Assembly (NCBI GenBank): GCA_020848655.1 | Contig: JADLHU010000013.1 | Coordinates: 1 to 64,000 of the forward strand | Source: Novosphingobium sp. | GTDB taxonomy: Bacteria; Pseudomonadota; Alphaproteobacteria; Sphingomonadales; Sphingomonadaceae | DNA length: 64,000 bases | Direction: 5' to 3' | Shown here: in pieces, positions 24,988-33,540 of the stretch | Layout of the letters: every line of letters begins with the position of its first letter | Numbering within the stretch: position 1 is the stretch's first letter | Translations under genes and position numbers: made by a program | The notes under the pieces: model-generated | The model's database searches: none | What the model saw: only the letters and a program-made list of their open reading frames with translations | What the model was told of the DNA's origin: nothing

Positions 24988-26334
24988 ATGACGGTTTCTA
25001 AGCTCTCCCGCGCCCTTGGCCTGCCGCTGGTGGCGGTGCTTGCGCTGGGCCTTGCGGGTTGCGGCATTATCGGCGGCAAGGGCGGTGGCCCCAAGACGCC
25101 GACCGTGGGCAATCGCGTGCCGATCCTTTCGCGCATCGAATCGGGCGCGAAAGTCGATGCCACGCTGGCCACGGTGGCGGTGATCCTGCCGCCCGAGGAA
25201 ACCAACGCCGATTGGCCGCAGCCCGGCGGCAATGCCGGCAAGAGCTATGGCCACGTCGCGCTCGCGCAGGCGCCGCACAAGCTGTGGAGCGCGTCGATCG
25301 CCGGATCGTCGAACTCGCAGCGGCTCGCCTCGGCCCCGGTGGTGGGCAAGGGCACGCTGTTCGCGATGGGCACCGATGGCCTGGTCAGCGCGTTCGATGC
25401 CGCCAGCGGCGCGCGGCGCTGGACGCGCGCTTTCTCGGTTTCGGGCGATGGCAAAAGCTCGGTCTACGGCGGCGGCGTCAGCTATGACAACGATCGCGTC
25501 TATGTGACCACGGGCACCGGCGACGTGGCCGTGCTCGATGCCGCCAGCGGCAACCAGATCTGGAAGGTGAAGCCCGCCGGCCCGCTGCGCGGCGCGGCGA
25601 CGATCGCCTACAATTCCGTCTTCGTGATGACGCAGAACAACCAGATCCACGCGCTGAACGCCGAAGATGGCGCGGTGCTGTGGTCGGAAACCAGCTCTCC
25701 GGGCCAGGCGGGCGTGTTCGGCGTGGCTGCGCCGGCGGCCGGGCAGGGCACCGTGATCGCGGGCTACAGCACGGGCGAACTGGCCGCCTATCGCTATGAA
25801 AACGGCCGCACGCTGTGGTCCGATGCGCTGGCGCGCACTTCGATCTCCACGCAAGTCGGCACGCTGACCGATGTCGATGCCGATCCGATCATCGATCGCG
25901 GCCGCGTCTATGCGCTGGGGCAGGGCGGGCGCATGGCCGCCTATGAACTGGTGTCCGGCCAGCGCATCTGGGAACTCAACCTCGCGGGCATTTCCACCCC
26001 CGCCGTCGCCGGCGAATGGGTGTTCACGCTGACCGACGATTCGAAGCTGCTGTGCATCGCGCGCACCACCGGCAAAGTCCGCTGGCTGACCCAGCTCACG
26101 CGCTTCAAGAACGAAAAGAAGCGCAAGAACGCCGTGTTCTGGACCGGTCCGGTGCTGGCCGGGAACCGGTTGTGGGTGGCCAATTCGGAAGGCCAGCTCG
26201 GCACCGTCAGCGTCATGGACGGCATCTACACGCCGTTCACCAAGCTGGGCGAGCCGGTGACGCTGGCCCCGATCGTTGCCAACGGCGTGCTCTATGTGCT
26301 GGACGATGGCGGCCGGATCACCGCGTTCCGGTAA
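24988..26334 (+). CDS. bamB: Outer membrane protein assembly factor BamB
   Basis: A 448-residue lipoprotein with a lipobox LAGC at about residue 24 (VAVLALGLAGCG). An eight-bladed PQQ-like beta-propeller follows, with repeated blades such as GTDGLVSAFDAASGARRWTR, GTGDVAVLDAASGNQIWKV, QIHALNAEDGAVLW and GRMAAYELVSGQRIWEL. BamB is part of the BAM complex that inserts outer-membrane proteins. It is paired with the YfgM-like gene. The usual downstream der GTPase gene is absent; a membrane methyltransferase-like gene follows. Confidence 0.95.
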   Translation: MTVSKLSRALGLPLVAVLALGLAGCGIIGGKGGGPKTPTVGNRVPILSRIESGAKVDATLATVAVILPPEETNADWPQPGGNAGKSYGHVALAQAPHKLWSASIAGSSNSQRLASAPVVGKGTLFAMGTDGLVSAFDAASGARRWTRAFSVSGDGKSSVYGGGVSYDNDRVYVTTGTGDVAVLDAASGNQIWKVKPAGPLRGAATIAYNSVFVMTQNNQIHALNAEDGAVLWSETSSPGQAGVFGVAAPAAGQGTVIAGYSTGELAAYRYENGRTLWSDALARTSISTQVGTLTDVDADPIIDRGRVYALGQGGRMAAYELVSGQRIWELNLAGISTPAVAGEWVFTLTDDSKLLCIARTTGKVRWLTQLTRFKNEKKRKNAVFWTGPVLAGNRLWVANSEGQLGTVSVMDGIYTPFTKLGEPVTLAPIVANGVLYVLDDGGRITAFR

Positions 26335-26360
26335 ACGGCGGGGCGCTTCGCCTTTACCGG
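26328..26360 (+). terminator. Hairpin overlapping the bamB stop codon
   Basis: CCGGTAAA (26328-26335) plus GGCG (26337-26340) pair with CGCC (26349-26352) plus TTTACCGG (26353-26360), with one bulged C and an eight-base loop. The bamB TAA at 26332-26334 lies inside the left arm. It could terminate the YfgM-BamB transcript or protect its 3' end. Confidence 0.5.
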
Positions 26361-26392
26361 TGCCTTAACCAATTCCCGCTAACGCGGGGGGC

Positions 26393-27739
26393 ATGACCAC
26401 GCAGCAGCAAGCCCCGGCGGCACGCCCCGCCAGCGATGTCTCGGCCGGCGTCGGCCTGGCCGGGCTGTTCGGGCTGTTCGCGTGGATCGCCATCTGCCGC
26501 AACTGGCCCGCGATCGCCGATGCCCTGGCGCTGCCCGGACCGCGCGCGCCGCTGTCCGGCCCTTACGCGGCGCTGACCGCGCTGCTGTGGTCGGGCACCC
26601 CGATGGTGCTGTGGTCGCTGCTGATCGACAAAGTCCACCGCCGCCCCTCGACCGGTATCGACTGGAGCCGCCCGCGCCGGGTGAGCGAAGTGATGGACGT
26701 GTCCACCACCAAGCTGGCCGGGCTGTGGGCGACATGGGCGATCATCGGTTTCCTCTATTGCGTGGCGCGCTGGTACTGGCGCGGGCAATATCTGTTCGCG
26801 ATGGAGGTGATCGGCGCTGCTGCCGTGCCGTTGTTCCTGCTTTCTGTGCCGTATGTGCTGTGGCTGGACCGCGTTCTGGTCAACCCGCGCGACGGCGCCT
26901 GGCACTTCGGCGCGATGCTGATCGGGCGCGAACCTTATGATATCCAGGAAGTCTGGCACCACTTGCGGGCCTGGGCGGTGAAGGGCTTCTTCTGCGCCTT
27001 CATGATCTCGATCCTGCCCGGCGGGTTCCAGGCGATCGTCTCGCTGAACCTTGCCGAGGTGCCGTTCGGCCCGGTGCCGATCGCCGGCTGGCTGACCGAA
27101 CTGCTGTTCCTGGTGGACGTGCAGATCGCCATGGTCGGCTACCTGCTTACGCTGAAGCCGCTCGACGCGCAGATCCGCACTGCCAATCCCTGGCTGGGCG
27201 GCTGGCTGGCGGCGCTGATCTGCTATCCGCCGTTCATCCTGATGGGCGATGGCGGGCCGCTGTCCTATCACCAGAACACCGCCGACTGGGCTTATTGGAT
27301 GCAGGGGCACGATGCGCTGCTGTGGGCCTGGGCGGGGCTGCTGGTGTTCCTGACGGGCGTCTATGCCTGGGCGACTGTTGCCTTCGGCATCCGCTTTTCG
27401 AACCTCACCTATCGCGGCGTGCTGACCAATGGTCCCTACCGCTTCACGCGGCATCCGGCCTATTTGTCGAAGAACCTGTTCTGGTGGTGTTCGACGCTGC
27501 CGTTCTTCGCCACCACCGGTTCGCTGACCGATATGGTGCGCAACACCACGATCCTCGGGATGGTCAGCGCGGTCTATTTCTGGCGTGCCCGGACCGAGGA
27601 AAAGCACTTGCTGGCCGAAGATGCCAAGTACCGCGCCTATCACGCATGGATGGCGCAAAACGCGCTGATCACGCGCTCGTTCGCGCGCCTGGGCCGCCTG
27701 CTGCGCCCGCGCGGGCCGCAGTTGCAACCGGCCGAGTAG
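26393..27739 (+). CDS. Polytopic membrane protein with ICMT/PEMT-like methyltransferase domain
   Basis: A 448-residue integral membrane protein with about ten hydrophobic segments. The C-terminal 120 residues carry the isoprenylcysteine carboxyl methyltransferase/phospholipid methyltransferase signature: YRGVLTNGPYRFTRHPAYLSKNLFWW (in parts, about 340-366), then RARTEEKHLLAEDAKYRAY, which together form the SAM site. The long N-terminal region with VSEVMDVSTTKLAGLWATW is shared with a sphingomonad protein group I cannot name. It probably methylates a lipid or a membrane substrate. Confidence 0.85.
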   Translation: MTTQQQAPAARPASDVSAGVGLAGLFGLFAWIAICRNWPAIADALALPGPRAPLSGPYAALTALLWSGTPMVLWSLLIDKVHRRPSTGIDWSRPRRVSEVMDVSTTKLAGLWATWAIIGFLYCVARWYWRGQYLFAMEVIGAAAVPLFLLSVPYVLWLDRVLVNPRDGAWHFGAMLIGREPYDIQEVWHHLRAWAVKGFFCAFMISILPGGFQAIVSLNLAEVPFGPVPIAGWLTELLFLVDVQIAMVGYLLTLKPLDAQIRTANPWLGGWLAALICYPPFILMGDGGPLSYHQNTADWAYWMQGHDALLWAWAGLLVFLTGVYAWATVAFGIRFSNLTYRGVLTNGPYRFTRHPAYLSKNLFWWCSTLPFFATTGSLTDMVRNTTILGMVSAVYFWRARTEEKHLLAEDAKYRAYHAWMAQNALITRSFARLGRLLRPRGPQLQPAE

Positions 27740-27784
27740 GGCGAGCGCGGTCGGCGCGGCGACGCGTGAAATGGCGCCAAGCGA

Positions 27785-28486
27785 TCATACCGCCGTTCCC
27801 ACCATCCGTCCGATCCCCGCCGTCAGCGCCATGGCCAGCGCGCCCCAGAACGTGACGCGCAGCGTGGCTTTCCCCACCGGCGCTCCGCCGGCGCGCGCGC
27901 CGATGCCGCCAAGCAGCGCGAGGAACAGCAGCGAGGCAACCGCTTCGATCGGCACCAGCCAGCCGCCGGGCGCGAAGATGACGATGGCCAGCGGCAGGGC
28001 GGCGCCGGCGGTGAACGTCGCGGCCGAAGTCAGCGCCGCCTGGATCGGCCGCGCGGTCGTGATTTCCGAAATGCCGAGTTCGTCATGGGCGTGGGCGCCG
28101 AGCGCGTCCTTCGCCATCAACTGACGCGCCACGCTGTCCGCCGTGGCCGGATCGACGCCGCGCTTCGTGTATATGCCGGCCAGCTCGCTGATTTCGGCAT
28201 CGACATTGCTGGCCAGTTCGCCGCGTTCACGGGCAAGATCGGCCTGTTCGGTATCCGACTGGGAACTGACCGAGACATATTCGCCGGCCGCCATCGACAT
28301 CGCCCCGGCGACCAGCCCGGCCGCGCCCGCCACCAGGATGTCGGCCGGTTTCGCGGCCGCCGCCGCAACGCCGATGATCAGGCTGGCGGTCGAGACGATG
28401 CCGTCATTCGCGCCAAGCACCCCCGCGCGCAGCCAGCCGATGCGCGATACGAGGTGACGTTCCCGATGGGTGCCCAGTCTGCTCAT
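27785..28486 (-). CDS. VIT1/CCC1-family transporter
   Basis: A 233-residue membrane protein that starts with a soluble segment (HRERHLVSRIGWLRAGVLGANDGIVST), the VIT-family signature with GANDGIVS. A GAMSMAAGEYVSVSSQSDTEQADL segment follows; its acidic residues are part of the metal site. Five hydrophobic segments are visible. Family members move Fe2+ or Mn2+ out of the cytoplasm. It is convergent with the previous gene. Confidence 0.93.
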   Translation of the reverse strand: MSRLGTHRERHLVSRIGWLRAGVLGANDGIVSTASLIIGVAAAAAKPADILVAGAAGLVAGAMSMAAGEYVSVSSQSDTEQADLARERGELASNVDAEISELAGIYTKRGVDPATADSVARQLMAKDALGAHAHDELGISEITTARPIQAALTSAATFTAGAALPLAIVIFAPGGWLVPIEAVASLLFLALLGGIGARAGGAPVGKATLRVTFWGALAMALTAGIGRMVGTAV

Positions 28487-28497
28487 CGCGATAATCG

Positions 28498-28530
28498 CCT
28501 TTCCCTGTCGCGCCTTTGCGCGAAGGGAAG
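28498..28530. repeat. Intergenic stem-loop repeat, copy 1
   Basis: TTCCCTGTCGCGC and GCGCGAAGGGAA form an imperfect palindrome with one bulge. A closely similar sequence (TCCCTTGTCGCGCCTTGCGG) recurs at 29338-29367. The two copies flank the lactonase-like gene. They are probably members of a dispersed intergenic repeat family. Confidence 0.6.
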
Positions 28531-28549
28531 CGCCGATCAGCTTGCGGTG

Positions 28550-29335
28550 TCAATCGTAGTATTCGGGCGCGAGGCGCATCTGCTGGATTTCCACAGGGTC
28601 GTGGAACAGCAGCATAGACGCACCTAGATCGTGCTCAAGCCGCTTGAGACGGCGGATAGCGGCCAGCGCCGCGTGCTCATCGCGGCATTCGCCGGGCAGG
28701 AGTTCCTGGGTGAAATTCTCGCGCAGGTCGCCCGCGTCGAACGGCAGCAGGATCGGGCCGGTGCCGGGCAAGTGGAGGAGGGCGGACTGGTGCCCGTCGG
28801 TGTGGCCGTGCGTGTCGAGCAGGTGCAGCCCGGGCATGGCCGACCAGTCTCCATCGCGAAGGTCCCAGCGGATCGCCGGGTCATCATAGTCGCTGCGGAT
28901 ATAGGCGACGCCGGGATCGGCTTCGAAGGCCTGCGCGTGTTCGCGGCGCTGCACCGAAATGCGGGCGTGGCGCAAGTGGCCGAGGTAACCGCAATGATCG
29001 AAGTGCAGGTGCGACAGGATGACGTGGCCGATATCGGCAAAGCGCACGCCGATCTGGTCGAGCTGGGTTTCCAGGCGATGCGGCGCGCGGATGACCGGCG
29101 GGGTCATGCCATGGCGGCCGAACGCCGCTTCGCGCCGGGCGGGGTCGGTGATGTTTTCGGGGTTCATCCCGGCATCGAGCAGCACCCAGCCCGATGCGGT
29201 GTCGAGCAGATAGGCGCAGACCGGTTCGCTGAGGATGAAGCGCGCGCCCTGCCCGCGCGTGGAGATCGTCTTGGGCAGGATTTCGTAGCCGCACAACAGC
29301 ACGAACAGGCGGCGAATGTCGGTGGCGGGGGTCAT
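28550..29335 (-). CDS. MBL-fold lactonase (AHL lactonase AiiA-like)
   Basis: A 261-residue metallo-beta-lactamase-fold hydrolase. The dinuclear zinc motif is H109-L-H111-F-D113-H114 (SHLHFDHCGYLGH), followed by LDTHGHTDGHQSALL (third metal histidine) and a C-terminal LLFHDP. This pattern, with an AEYLL-type N-terminus (CGYEILPKTISTRGQG), matches the AiiA-type N-acyl homoserine lactonase group. The enzyme could open a lactone or another cyclic ester from the nearby catabolic cluster rather than a quorum signal. The ATG at 29333-29335 was chosen over a start 21 codons upstream that runs into the repeat. A putative operator (29399-29414) lies 64 bases before the start. Confidence 0.87.
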   Translation of the reverse strand: MTPATDIRRLFVLLCGYEILPKTISTRGQGARFILSEPVCAYLLDTASGWVLLDAGMNPENITDPARREAAFGRHGMTPPVIRAPHRLETQLDQIGVRFADIGHVILSHLHFDHCGYLGHLRHARISVQRREHAQAFEADPGVAYIRSDYDDPAIRWDLRDGDWSAMPGLHLLDTHGHTDGHQSALLHLPGTGPILLPFDAGDLRENFTQELLPGECRDEHAALAAIRRLKRLEHDLGASMLLFHDPVEIQQMRLAPEYYD

Positions 29336-29337
29336 CG

Positions 29338-29367
29338 GCTTCCCTTGTCGCGCCTTGCGGCGAAGGC
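29338..29367. repeat. Intergenic stem-loop repeat, copy 2
   Basis: TCCCTTGTCGCGCCTTGCGG followed by CGAAGGCGGCG. It aligns with copy 1 at 28498-28530 with a few mismatches and one indel. It lies immediately upstream of the lactonase start codon on the other strand. Confidence 0.55.
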
Positions 29368-29398
29368 GGCGTTCGCGAACGCGCCAAGGGTAGGGCAA

Positions 29399-29414
29399 TT
29401 TTCCGATAAGAAAA
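29399..29414. promoter_or_regulatory. Putative XRE-cupin operator, copy 1 (imperfect)
   Basis: TTTTCC-GATA-AGAAAA, an imperfect palindrome in the divergent gap between the lactonase-like gene and the XRE-cupin regulator. It shares the TTTTCCGATA core with the perfect palindrome at 30203-30224, upstream of the enolase-superfamily gene. Confidence 0.6.
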
Positions 29415-29517
29415 GCGCGAAATCGCGCACGGGATCGCCAGCATCCAGGCCTTCACGGCCGGCCCGGAAGATGGCATTGCATCATTCTGGAATATTTTTC
29501 ACAAGGTGACCATCGGC

Positions 29518-30171
29518 ATGGCGCAGCACAAGCGGACCAGGGAGGCGCAGCAGATCGGCGAGCGCCTGCGCAGCGCGCGGCACGATCGGTCGGAGACGCT
29601 GGCCGGGATCAGCGGCCGGGCCGGAATTTCCATCTCGGCGCTGTCCAAGATAGAAAACGGCCAGACATCAACATCCTATGATATCCTGAAGCGCCTGTGC
29701 GACGCGCTGGGCGTGGGGCTTGAGGATATCGTTTCGCCTGGCGAGAAAAGCCAGCTTTCCGGCCGCAAGACGACGACCCGCGCGGGCGAGGGCGATCATT
29801 TCCAAAGCGACCAGTACGATTACCGCGTCCACGCCAGCGAGATTTCGCGCAAGGCGATGGTGCCGCTCGAAATGGTCGTCCGCGCGCGCACGGTGGAGGA
29901 GTTCGACCACTGGAGCGAGCACAAGGGCGAGGAATTCGTCTATGTGCTGTCGGGCGCGATCGAGATCCACACCGAGCACTATACCCCGTTTCGCCTGGCC
30001 GCCGGCGAAAGCGCCTATTTCGACAGCGGCATGAAGCACGTTTACCTCTGCGTTGGCGAAGGCGACGCGCGCGTCCTGTCGGTTTCGCACGACCCCGCCA
30101 GCGCCCAGCGCGCGGACGTGGCGCAATACATGAGCCCGGGATCGCGCAAGCGCGAAATGGCCAGCGAATGA
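29518..30171 (+). CDS. XRE-family transcriptional regulator with C-terminal cupin (PuuR-like layout)
   Basis: A 217-residue regulator. Residues 10-70 form a Cro/C1-type helix-turn-helix (IGERLRSARHDRSETLAGIS, GISISALSKIENGQTSTSYDILKRLCDAL). Residues 110-205 form a cupin sensor domain (EEFVYVLSGAIEIHTEHYTPFRLAAGESAYFDSGMKH, in parts). PuuR, regulator of the gamma-glutamyl-putrescine pathway, has this same layout. The ATG at 29518 is preferred because AAGGTGA lies eight bases before it; a GTG at 29506 is four codons upstream. A shared palindrome lies on both sides of the gene, suggesting that it controls the lactonase and the following operon. Confidence 0.92.
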   Translation: MAQHKRTREAQQIGERLRSARHDRSETLAGISGRAGISISALSKIENGQTSTSYDILKRLCDALGVGLEDIVSPGEKSQLSGRKTTTRAGEGDHFQSDQYDYRVHASEISRKAMVPLEMVVRARTVEEFDHWSEHKGEEFVYVLSGAIEIHTEHYTPFRLAAGESAYFDSGMKHVYLCVGEGDARVLSVSHDPASAQRADVAQYMSPGSRKREMASE

Positions 30172-30202
30172 CGGGCGGCATGAAGGATGAAATTCTGTAA
30201 AA

Positions 30203-30224
30203 ATATTTTCCGATAGGAAAATAT
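30203..30224. promoter_or_regulatory. Putative XRE-cupin operator, copy 2 (perfect palindrome)
   Basis: ATATTTTCC-GATA-GGAAAATAT, a perfect 9-bp inverted repeat 47 bases before the TTG start of the enolase-superfamily gene and 31 bases after the regulator stop. It is AT-rich in a GC-rich genome and repeats the TTTTCCGATA core found at 29399. Confidence 0.75.
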
Positions 30225-30271
30225 GTGGTAGCGACTCGCCGCAACGATCCATTTCCCGAAGGGACCGCACG

Positions 30272-31426
30272 TTGAAGATTCGCGCTGTCGAGGCCTATCC
30301 CTTTCGTCTGCCGCCCCGGCGCGCGTTCAAGTGGGCGGGGCTGAACGTCGATCTGGGCGGTTTCGTGCTGGTGCGCATCGAAACCGACGATGGCCTGGTC
30401 GGCTATGGCGAGGCCACGCCCCTGCCCGATTGGGGCGGCGACTGGGGGCGGCATTCGGGCGAAACGCTGGCCACGGTGGCGCATCTGGTCAACGCGGTGT
30501 TCGCCCCGGCGCTGATCGGCCGCGATCCCACCGCCGTCACCGCCGCCCGCCGGCTGCTCGACCGGCTGGTCATCGGCAATGTCTATGCCAAATGCGCGGT
30601 CGACATCGCGCTGCACGATCTGTGGGGCAAGGCGACCGGGCTGCCGATCTACAAGCTGCTGGGCGGCGCGGTGCGCGACACGGTGCCCGTTGCCCACATG
30701 ATCGGCCTGATGGACGAAGGCGATGCGCTGCGCGAAGGTGTGGCCGCCGCGGCGGACGGGGTCCGCTCGCTCCAGATCAAGGGCGGCGTCGATCTGGATC
30801 GCGACGTGCGGCTGACGGCGGCGCTGCGCCACGAACTGGGCGCCGGCATCACGCTGCGGCTCGATGCCAACCAGGGCTATGGCCACGCCAAGACCGCCGT
30901 TGCCGCCGTTCGCCGGCTGGCCGATGCCGGGGTCGATCTGGTCGAGCAGCCGACGACCGGGCTGCGCTACATGGCGGAAGTGACCGCCGCTTCGCCCGTG
31001 CCGATCATCGCCGACGAGACGTGCTGGGACATCAACGATGCGATCGATGTCAGCGCGGCGCGCGGGGCGGATTGCCTGTCGATCTATCTGGCCAAGGCCG
31101 GCGGCTTCGTGGGCGCGGGCAACGTGGCGCGGCTGGCGGCGGCGCAGTTGATGCGCTGCGATGTCAACGGATCGATCGAATCGGCCATCGGCACGGCGGC
31201 CAACGTCCACTTCGCGCTGGCGCATCCGGCGGTGGACCTGGGCGCGGTGATCGCCATCAGCGCGCCGGCGGGACGCCATCCCTGCCAGGTGGCCGGCCGC
31301 TATTACGAGGACGACGTGCTGGCCGAACCGATGGCGGTGAAGGACGGCGCGATCCTGCCGCTGGATGCGCCGGGGCTTGGCATCGTGATCGACGAGGCCA
31401 AACTCGCCCGCTTCCGGTGCGCCTGA
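30272..31426 (+). CDS. Enolase-superfamily enzyme, mandelate racemase/muconate lactonizing group
   Basis: A 384-residue TIM-barrel enzyme with a TTG start (LKIRAVEAYPFRL). The metal ligands are D198 (RLDANQGY), E225 (LVEQP) and D248 (IADET). The general acid/base K275 (YLAKAGG) is present. The other catalytic lysine motif, normally KxK, reads Q168-I-K170, so the base lysine is retained but the first lysine is lost. Enzymes of this group do racemisation, dehydration or cycloisomerisation of carboxylates, including N-acyl amino acids. It is the first gene of the enolase-hyuA-hyuB-P450-GGT operon, and its stop overlaps the next ATG (TGATG). Confidence 0.92.
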   Translation: MKIRAVEAYPFRLPPRRAFKWAGLNVDLGGFVLVRIETDDGLVGYGEATPLPDWGGDWGRHSGETLATVAHLVNAVFAPALIGRDPTAVTAARRLLDRLVIGNVYAKCAVDIALHDLWGKATGLPIYKLLGGAVRDTVPVAHMIGLMDEGDALREGVAAAADGVRSLQIKGGVDLDRDVRLTAALRHELGAGITLRLDANQGYGHAKTAVAAVRRLADAGVDLVEQPTTGLRYMAEVTAASPVPIIADETCWDINDAIDVSAARGADCLSIYLAKAGGFVGAGNVARLAAAQLMRCDVNGSIESAIGTAANVHFALAHPAVDLGAVIAISAPAGRHPCQVAGRYYEDDVLAEPMAVKDGAILPLDAPGLGIVIDEAKLARFRCA

Positions 31427-33540
31427 TGGGCACCGGATATCGCATCTCTGCCGATATCGGAGGCACCTTTACCGACATCGCCTGTCTTTCCCCGGACGGC
31501 GTGCTGACCACCGCCAAGACGCCGACGACGCCGGGCGACTACGCCAGCGCGATCCTTGCGGGCATCGCCGACGTGATGCGGCGGCTCGATCTGGCGCCAG
31601 GCCATTTCGACGAGATCCTGCACGCCTCCACGATCGCCACCAACGCCATTCTTGAGGGCAAGGGCGCGCGCACCGCGCTGGTCACCACCGAAGGCTTTCG
31701 CGACGTTCTGGAAATGCGCCGGGTGCGCGTTCCCCGGCTTTATGCCCCGCTTTACCAGAAGCCCGCGCCGCTCGTGCCGCGCCGGTTGCGGCTGGAAGTG
31801 GCCGAGCGGCTCGATGCGAAAGGCGGCGTGGTGCGCGCGCTGGACAAGGCGGCGGTGCGGCGCTGCGGCGAAGCCCTGGCCGAGGCCGGGGTCAAGGCCG
31901 TGGCGATCTGCTTCCTGCACAGCTACGCCAATCCGGCGCACGAAGCCGCCGCCGAAGCGATCCTGCGCGACATGCTGCCGGCGGGCACCTTCATCTGTTC
32001 CAGCCATGACGTGCTGCCCGAAATCCGCGAGTACGAGCGGACCAGCACCACCGTGGTCAATGCCTATATCGGCCCGGTCATCAGCGCTTACCTGGGCGAG
32101 CTGCAAGCGCGCCTGCTAGCGGCGGGGCTGAACGGCCGGCTGCTGATGATGCAATCGGGCGGCGGGTTGCTCGATGTCGATCGGGTGATCGCGCGCCCGG
32201 CCACGGTGGTGGAAAGCGGGCCGGCGGCGGGCGTGGTCGGCGCGGCGCGGCTGGGCGCCAGCGCGGGGCTGGGCAACATCATCACCTTCGACATGGGCGG
32301 CACCACGGCCAAGGCCTCGCTGATCGAGAACGGCCGCCTTGTCACCACCGACGAATACGAAGTGGGCGGCGGCATTTCGATGTCGAGCGCGCTGGCCAAG
32401 GGTGGCGGCTATGCGCTGAAGCTGCCCGTCATCGATGTGTCCGAAGTGGGCGCGGGCGGCGGCAGTATCGTGCGCATCGATGCGGGCAACGCGCTCAAGG
32501 TCGGGCCGGACAGCGCGGGCGCGGTGCCGGGGCCGGCCTGCTATGGCGCGGGCGGCGTCCATGCCACGGTGACCGATGCCAACGTGGTGCTGGGCTATCT
32601 CAATCCGCTGGCGCTGGCCGGCGGATCGGTGCCCATCGATGCCGCTCTCTCGCGCGAGGCGATCGAGCGCGTCGTCTGCCGGGTGCTCGATCGGTCGCTG
32701 CTGGACGCGGCCTGGGGCATCCATCGGCTGGCCAATTCGGCGATGATGCGCGCGGTCAAGGCGGTGTCCACTTATCGCGGCCGCGATCCGCGCGATTTCG
32801 CGCTGTTCGCCTTTGGCGGCAACGGCGGCATTCACGCGGTGGCGCTGGCCGGCGAACTGGGCATGGCGCGCGTGATCGTGCCGCCCGGCGCGGGCGTGTT
32901 CAGCGCGGTGGGGCTGCTGTTCACCGATCACGAGGTCAGCCGCTCGCTGGCGTTCGGCCGGCCGCTGGCGGGCGATGACGATGCGCTGGGCGCCATGCAG
33001 GCGGCGTTCGCGCGGCTGGAGCAGACGGTGCGCCAGGAACTTGCCGATCCGGCCGCGACGCTGCGCTGGCGGGCCGAACTGCGCTATCGCGGGCAAGGCT
33101 TCGAACTGGGCGTCGACGTGCCGGCGGGGCCGCTTTCGCAGGCCACGCTGGCCGCGCTGCGCATCGCGTTCGAACGCGAACACCAGCGCAGCTATGGCCA
33201 CGATCTGGGCGATCACGCCATCGATATCGTGACGCTGCGCGTGATCGGCACCCTTGCGCCCAAAGGGCCGGGCCGGATCGCCGACAGCGCGCCGAGCGCC
33301 GATGCCATTGTCCCAGAAACCCTTTCCGCCGAGGCGCGCCGGCCGGCCTATTTCGGGCCCGACCACGGGCTTGTCGACACGCCGGTGATCGGCCGCGCCG
33401 GCCTGGGCGACGCGCCGCGACGCGGGCCGCTGATCGTCGAGGAATATGAAGGCACCACGCTGGTCCCGCCGCATGCCACGGCACGGCGCGACCGGGGCGG
33501 CAATATCGTCATCGATCTGGATGCAGGGGTGGAGCCGTGA
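31426..33540 (+). CDS. hyuA: Hydantoinase/oxoprolinase family protein, HyuA type (first pair)
   Basis: A 704-residue protein of the HyuA family: N-methylhydantoinase (ATP-hydrolysing) alpha, acetone carboxylase beta, and the N-terminal half of 5-oxoprolinase. An actin-like ATP site starts at SADIGGTFTDIA (residues 8-19), followed by HASTIATNAILEGKGAR, DMGGTTAKASL and SEVGAGGGSIVRID. These enzymes couple ATP hydrolysis to opening of hydantoin or 5-oxoproline rings. It pairs with the following hyuB (GTGA overlap). A longer upstream frame exists but has no matching residues, so the ATG at 31426 overlapping the enolase stop was chosen. Confidence 0.93.
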   Translation: MGTGYRISADIGGTFTDIACLSPDGVLTTAKTPTTPGDYASAILAGIADVMRRLDLAPGHFDEILHASTIATNAILEGKGARTALVTTEGFRDVLEMRRVRVPRLYAPLYQKPAPLVPRRLRLEVAERLDAKGGVVRALDKAAVRRCGEALAEAGVKAVAICFLHSYANPAHEAAAEAILRDMLPAGTFICSSHDVLPEIREYERTSTTVVNAYIGPVISAYLGELQARLLAAGLNGRLLMMQSGGGLLDVDRVIARPATVVESGPAAGVVGAARLGASAGLGNIITFDMGGTTAKASLIENGRLVTTDEYEVGGGISMSSALAKGGGYALKLPVIDVSEVGAGGGSIVRIDAGNALKVGPDSAGAVPGPACYGAGGVHATVTDANVVLGYLNPLALAGGSVPIDAALSREAIERVVCRVLDRSLLDAAWGIHRLANSAMMRAVKAVSTYRGRDPRDFALFAFGGNGGIHAVALAGELGMARVIVPPGAGVFSAVGLLFTDHEVSRSLAFGRPLAGDDDALGAMQAAFARLEQTVRQELADPAATLRWRAELRYRGQGFELGVDVPAGPLSQATLAALRIAFEREHQRSYGHDLGDHAIDIVTLRVIGTLAPKGPGRIADSAPSADAIVPETLSAEARRPAYFGPDHGLVDTPVIGRAGLGDAPRRGPLIVEEYEGTTLVPPHATARRDRGGNIVIDLDAGVEP

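Noticed and set aside
28550..29335. Calling the MBL-fold gene a proven quorum-quenching enzyme
   Set aside because: The HxHxDH fold is shared by many lactonases. Genome context points equally to a lactone in the catabolic pathway.
30331..31425. Upstream extension of the first hyuA frame
   Set aside because: The first 365 codons are the enolase gene in another frame. The true start is the ATG at 31426.
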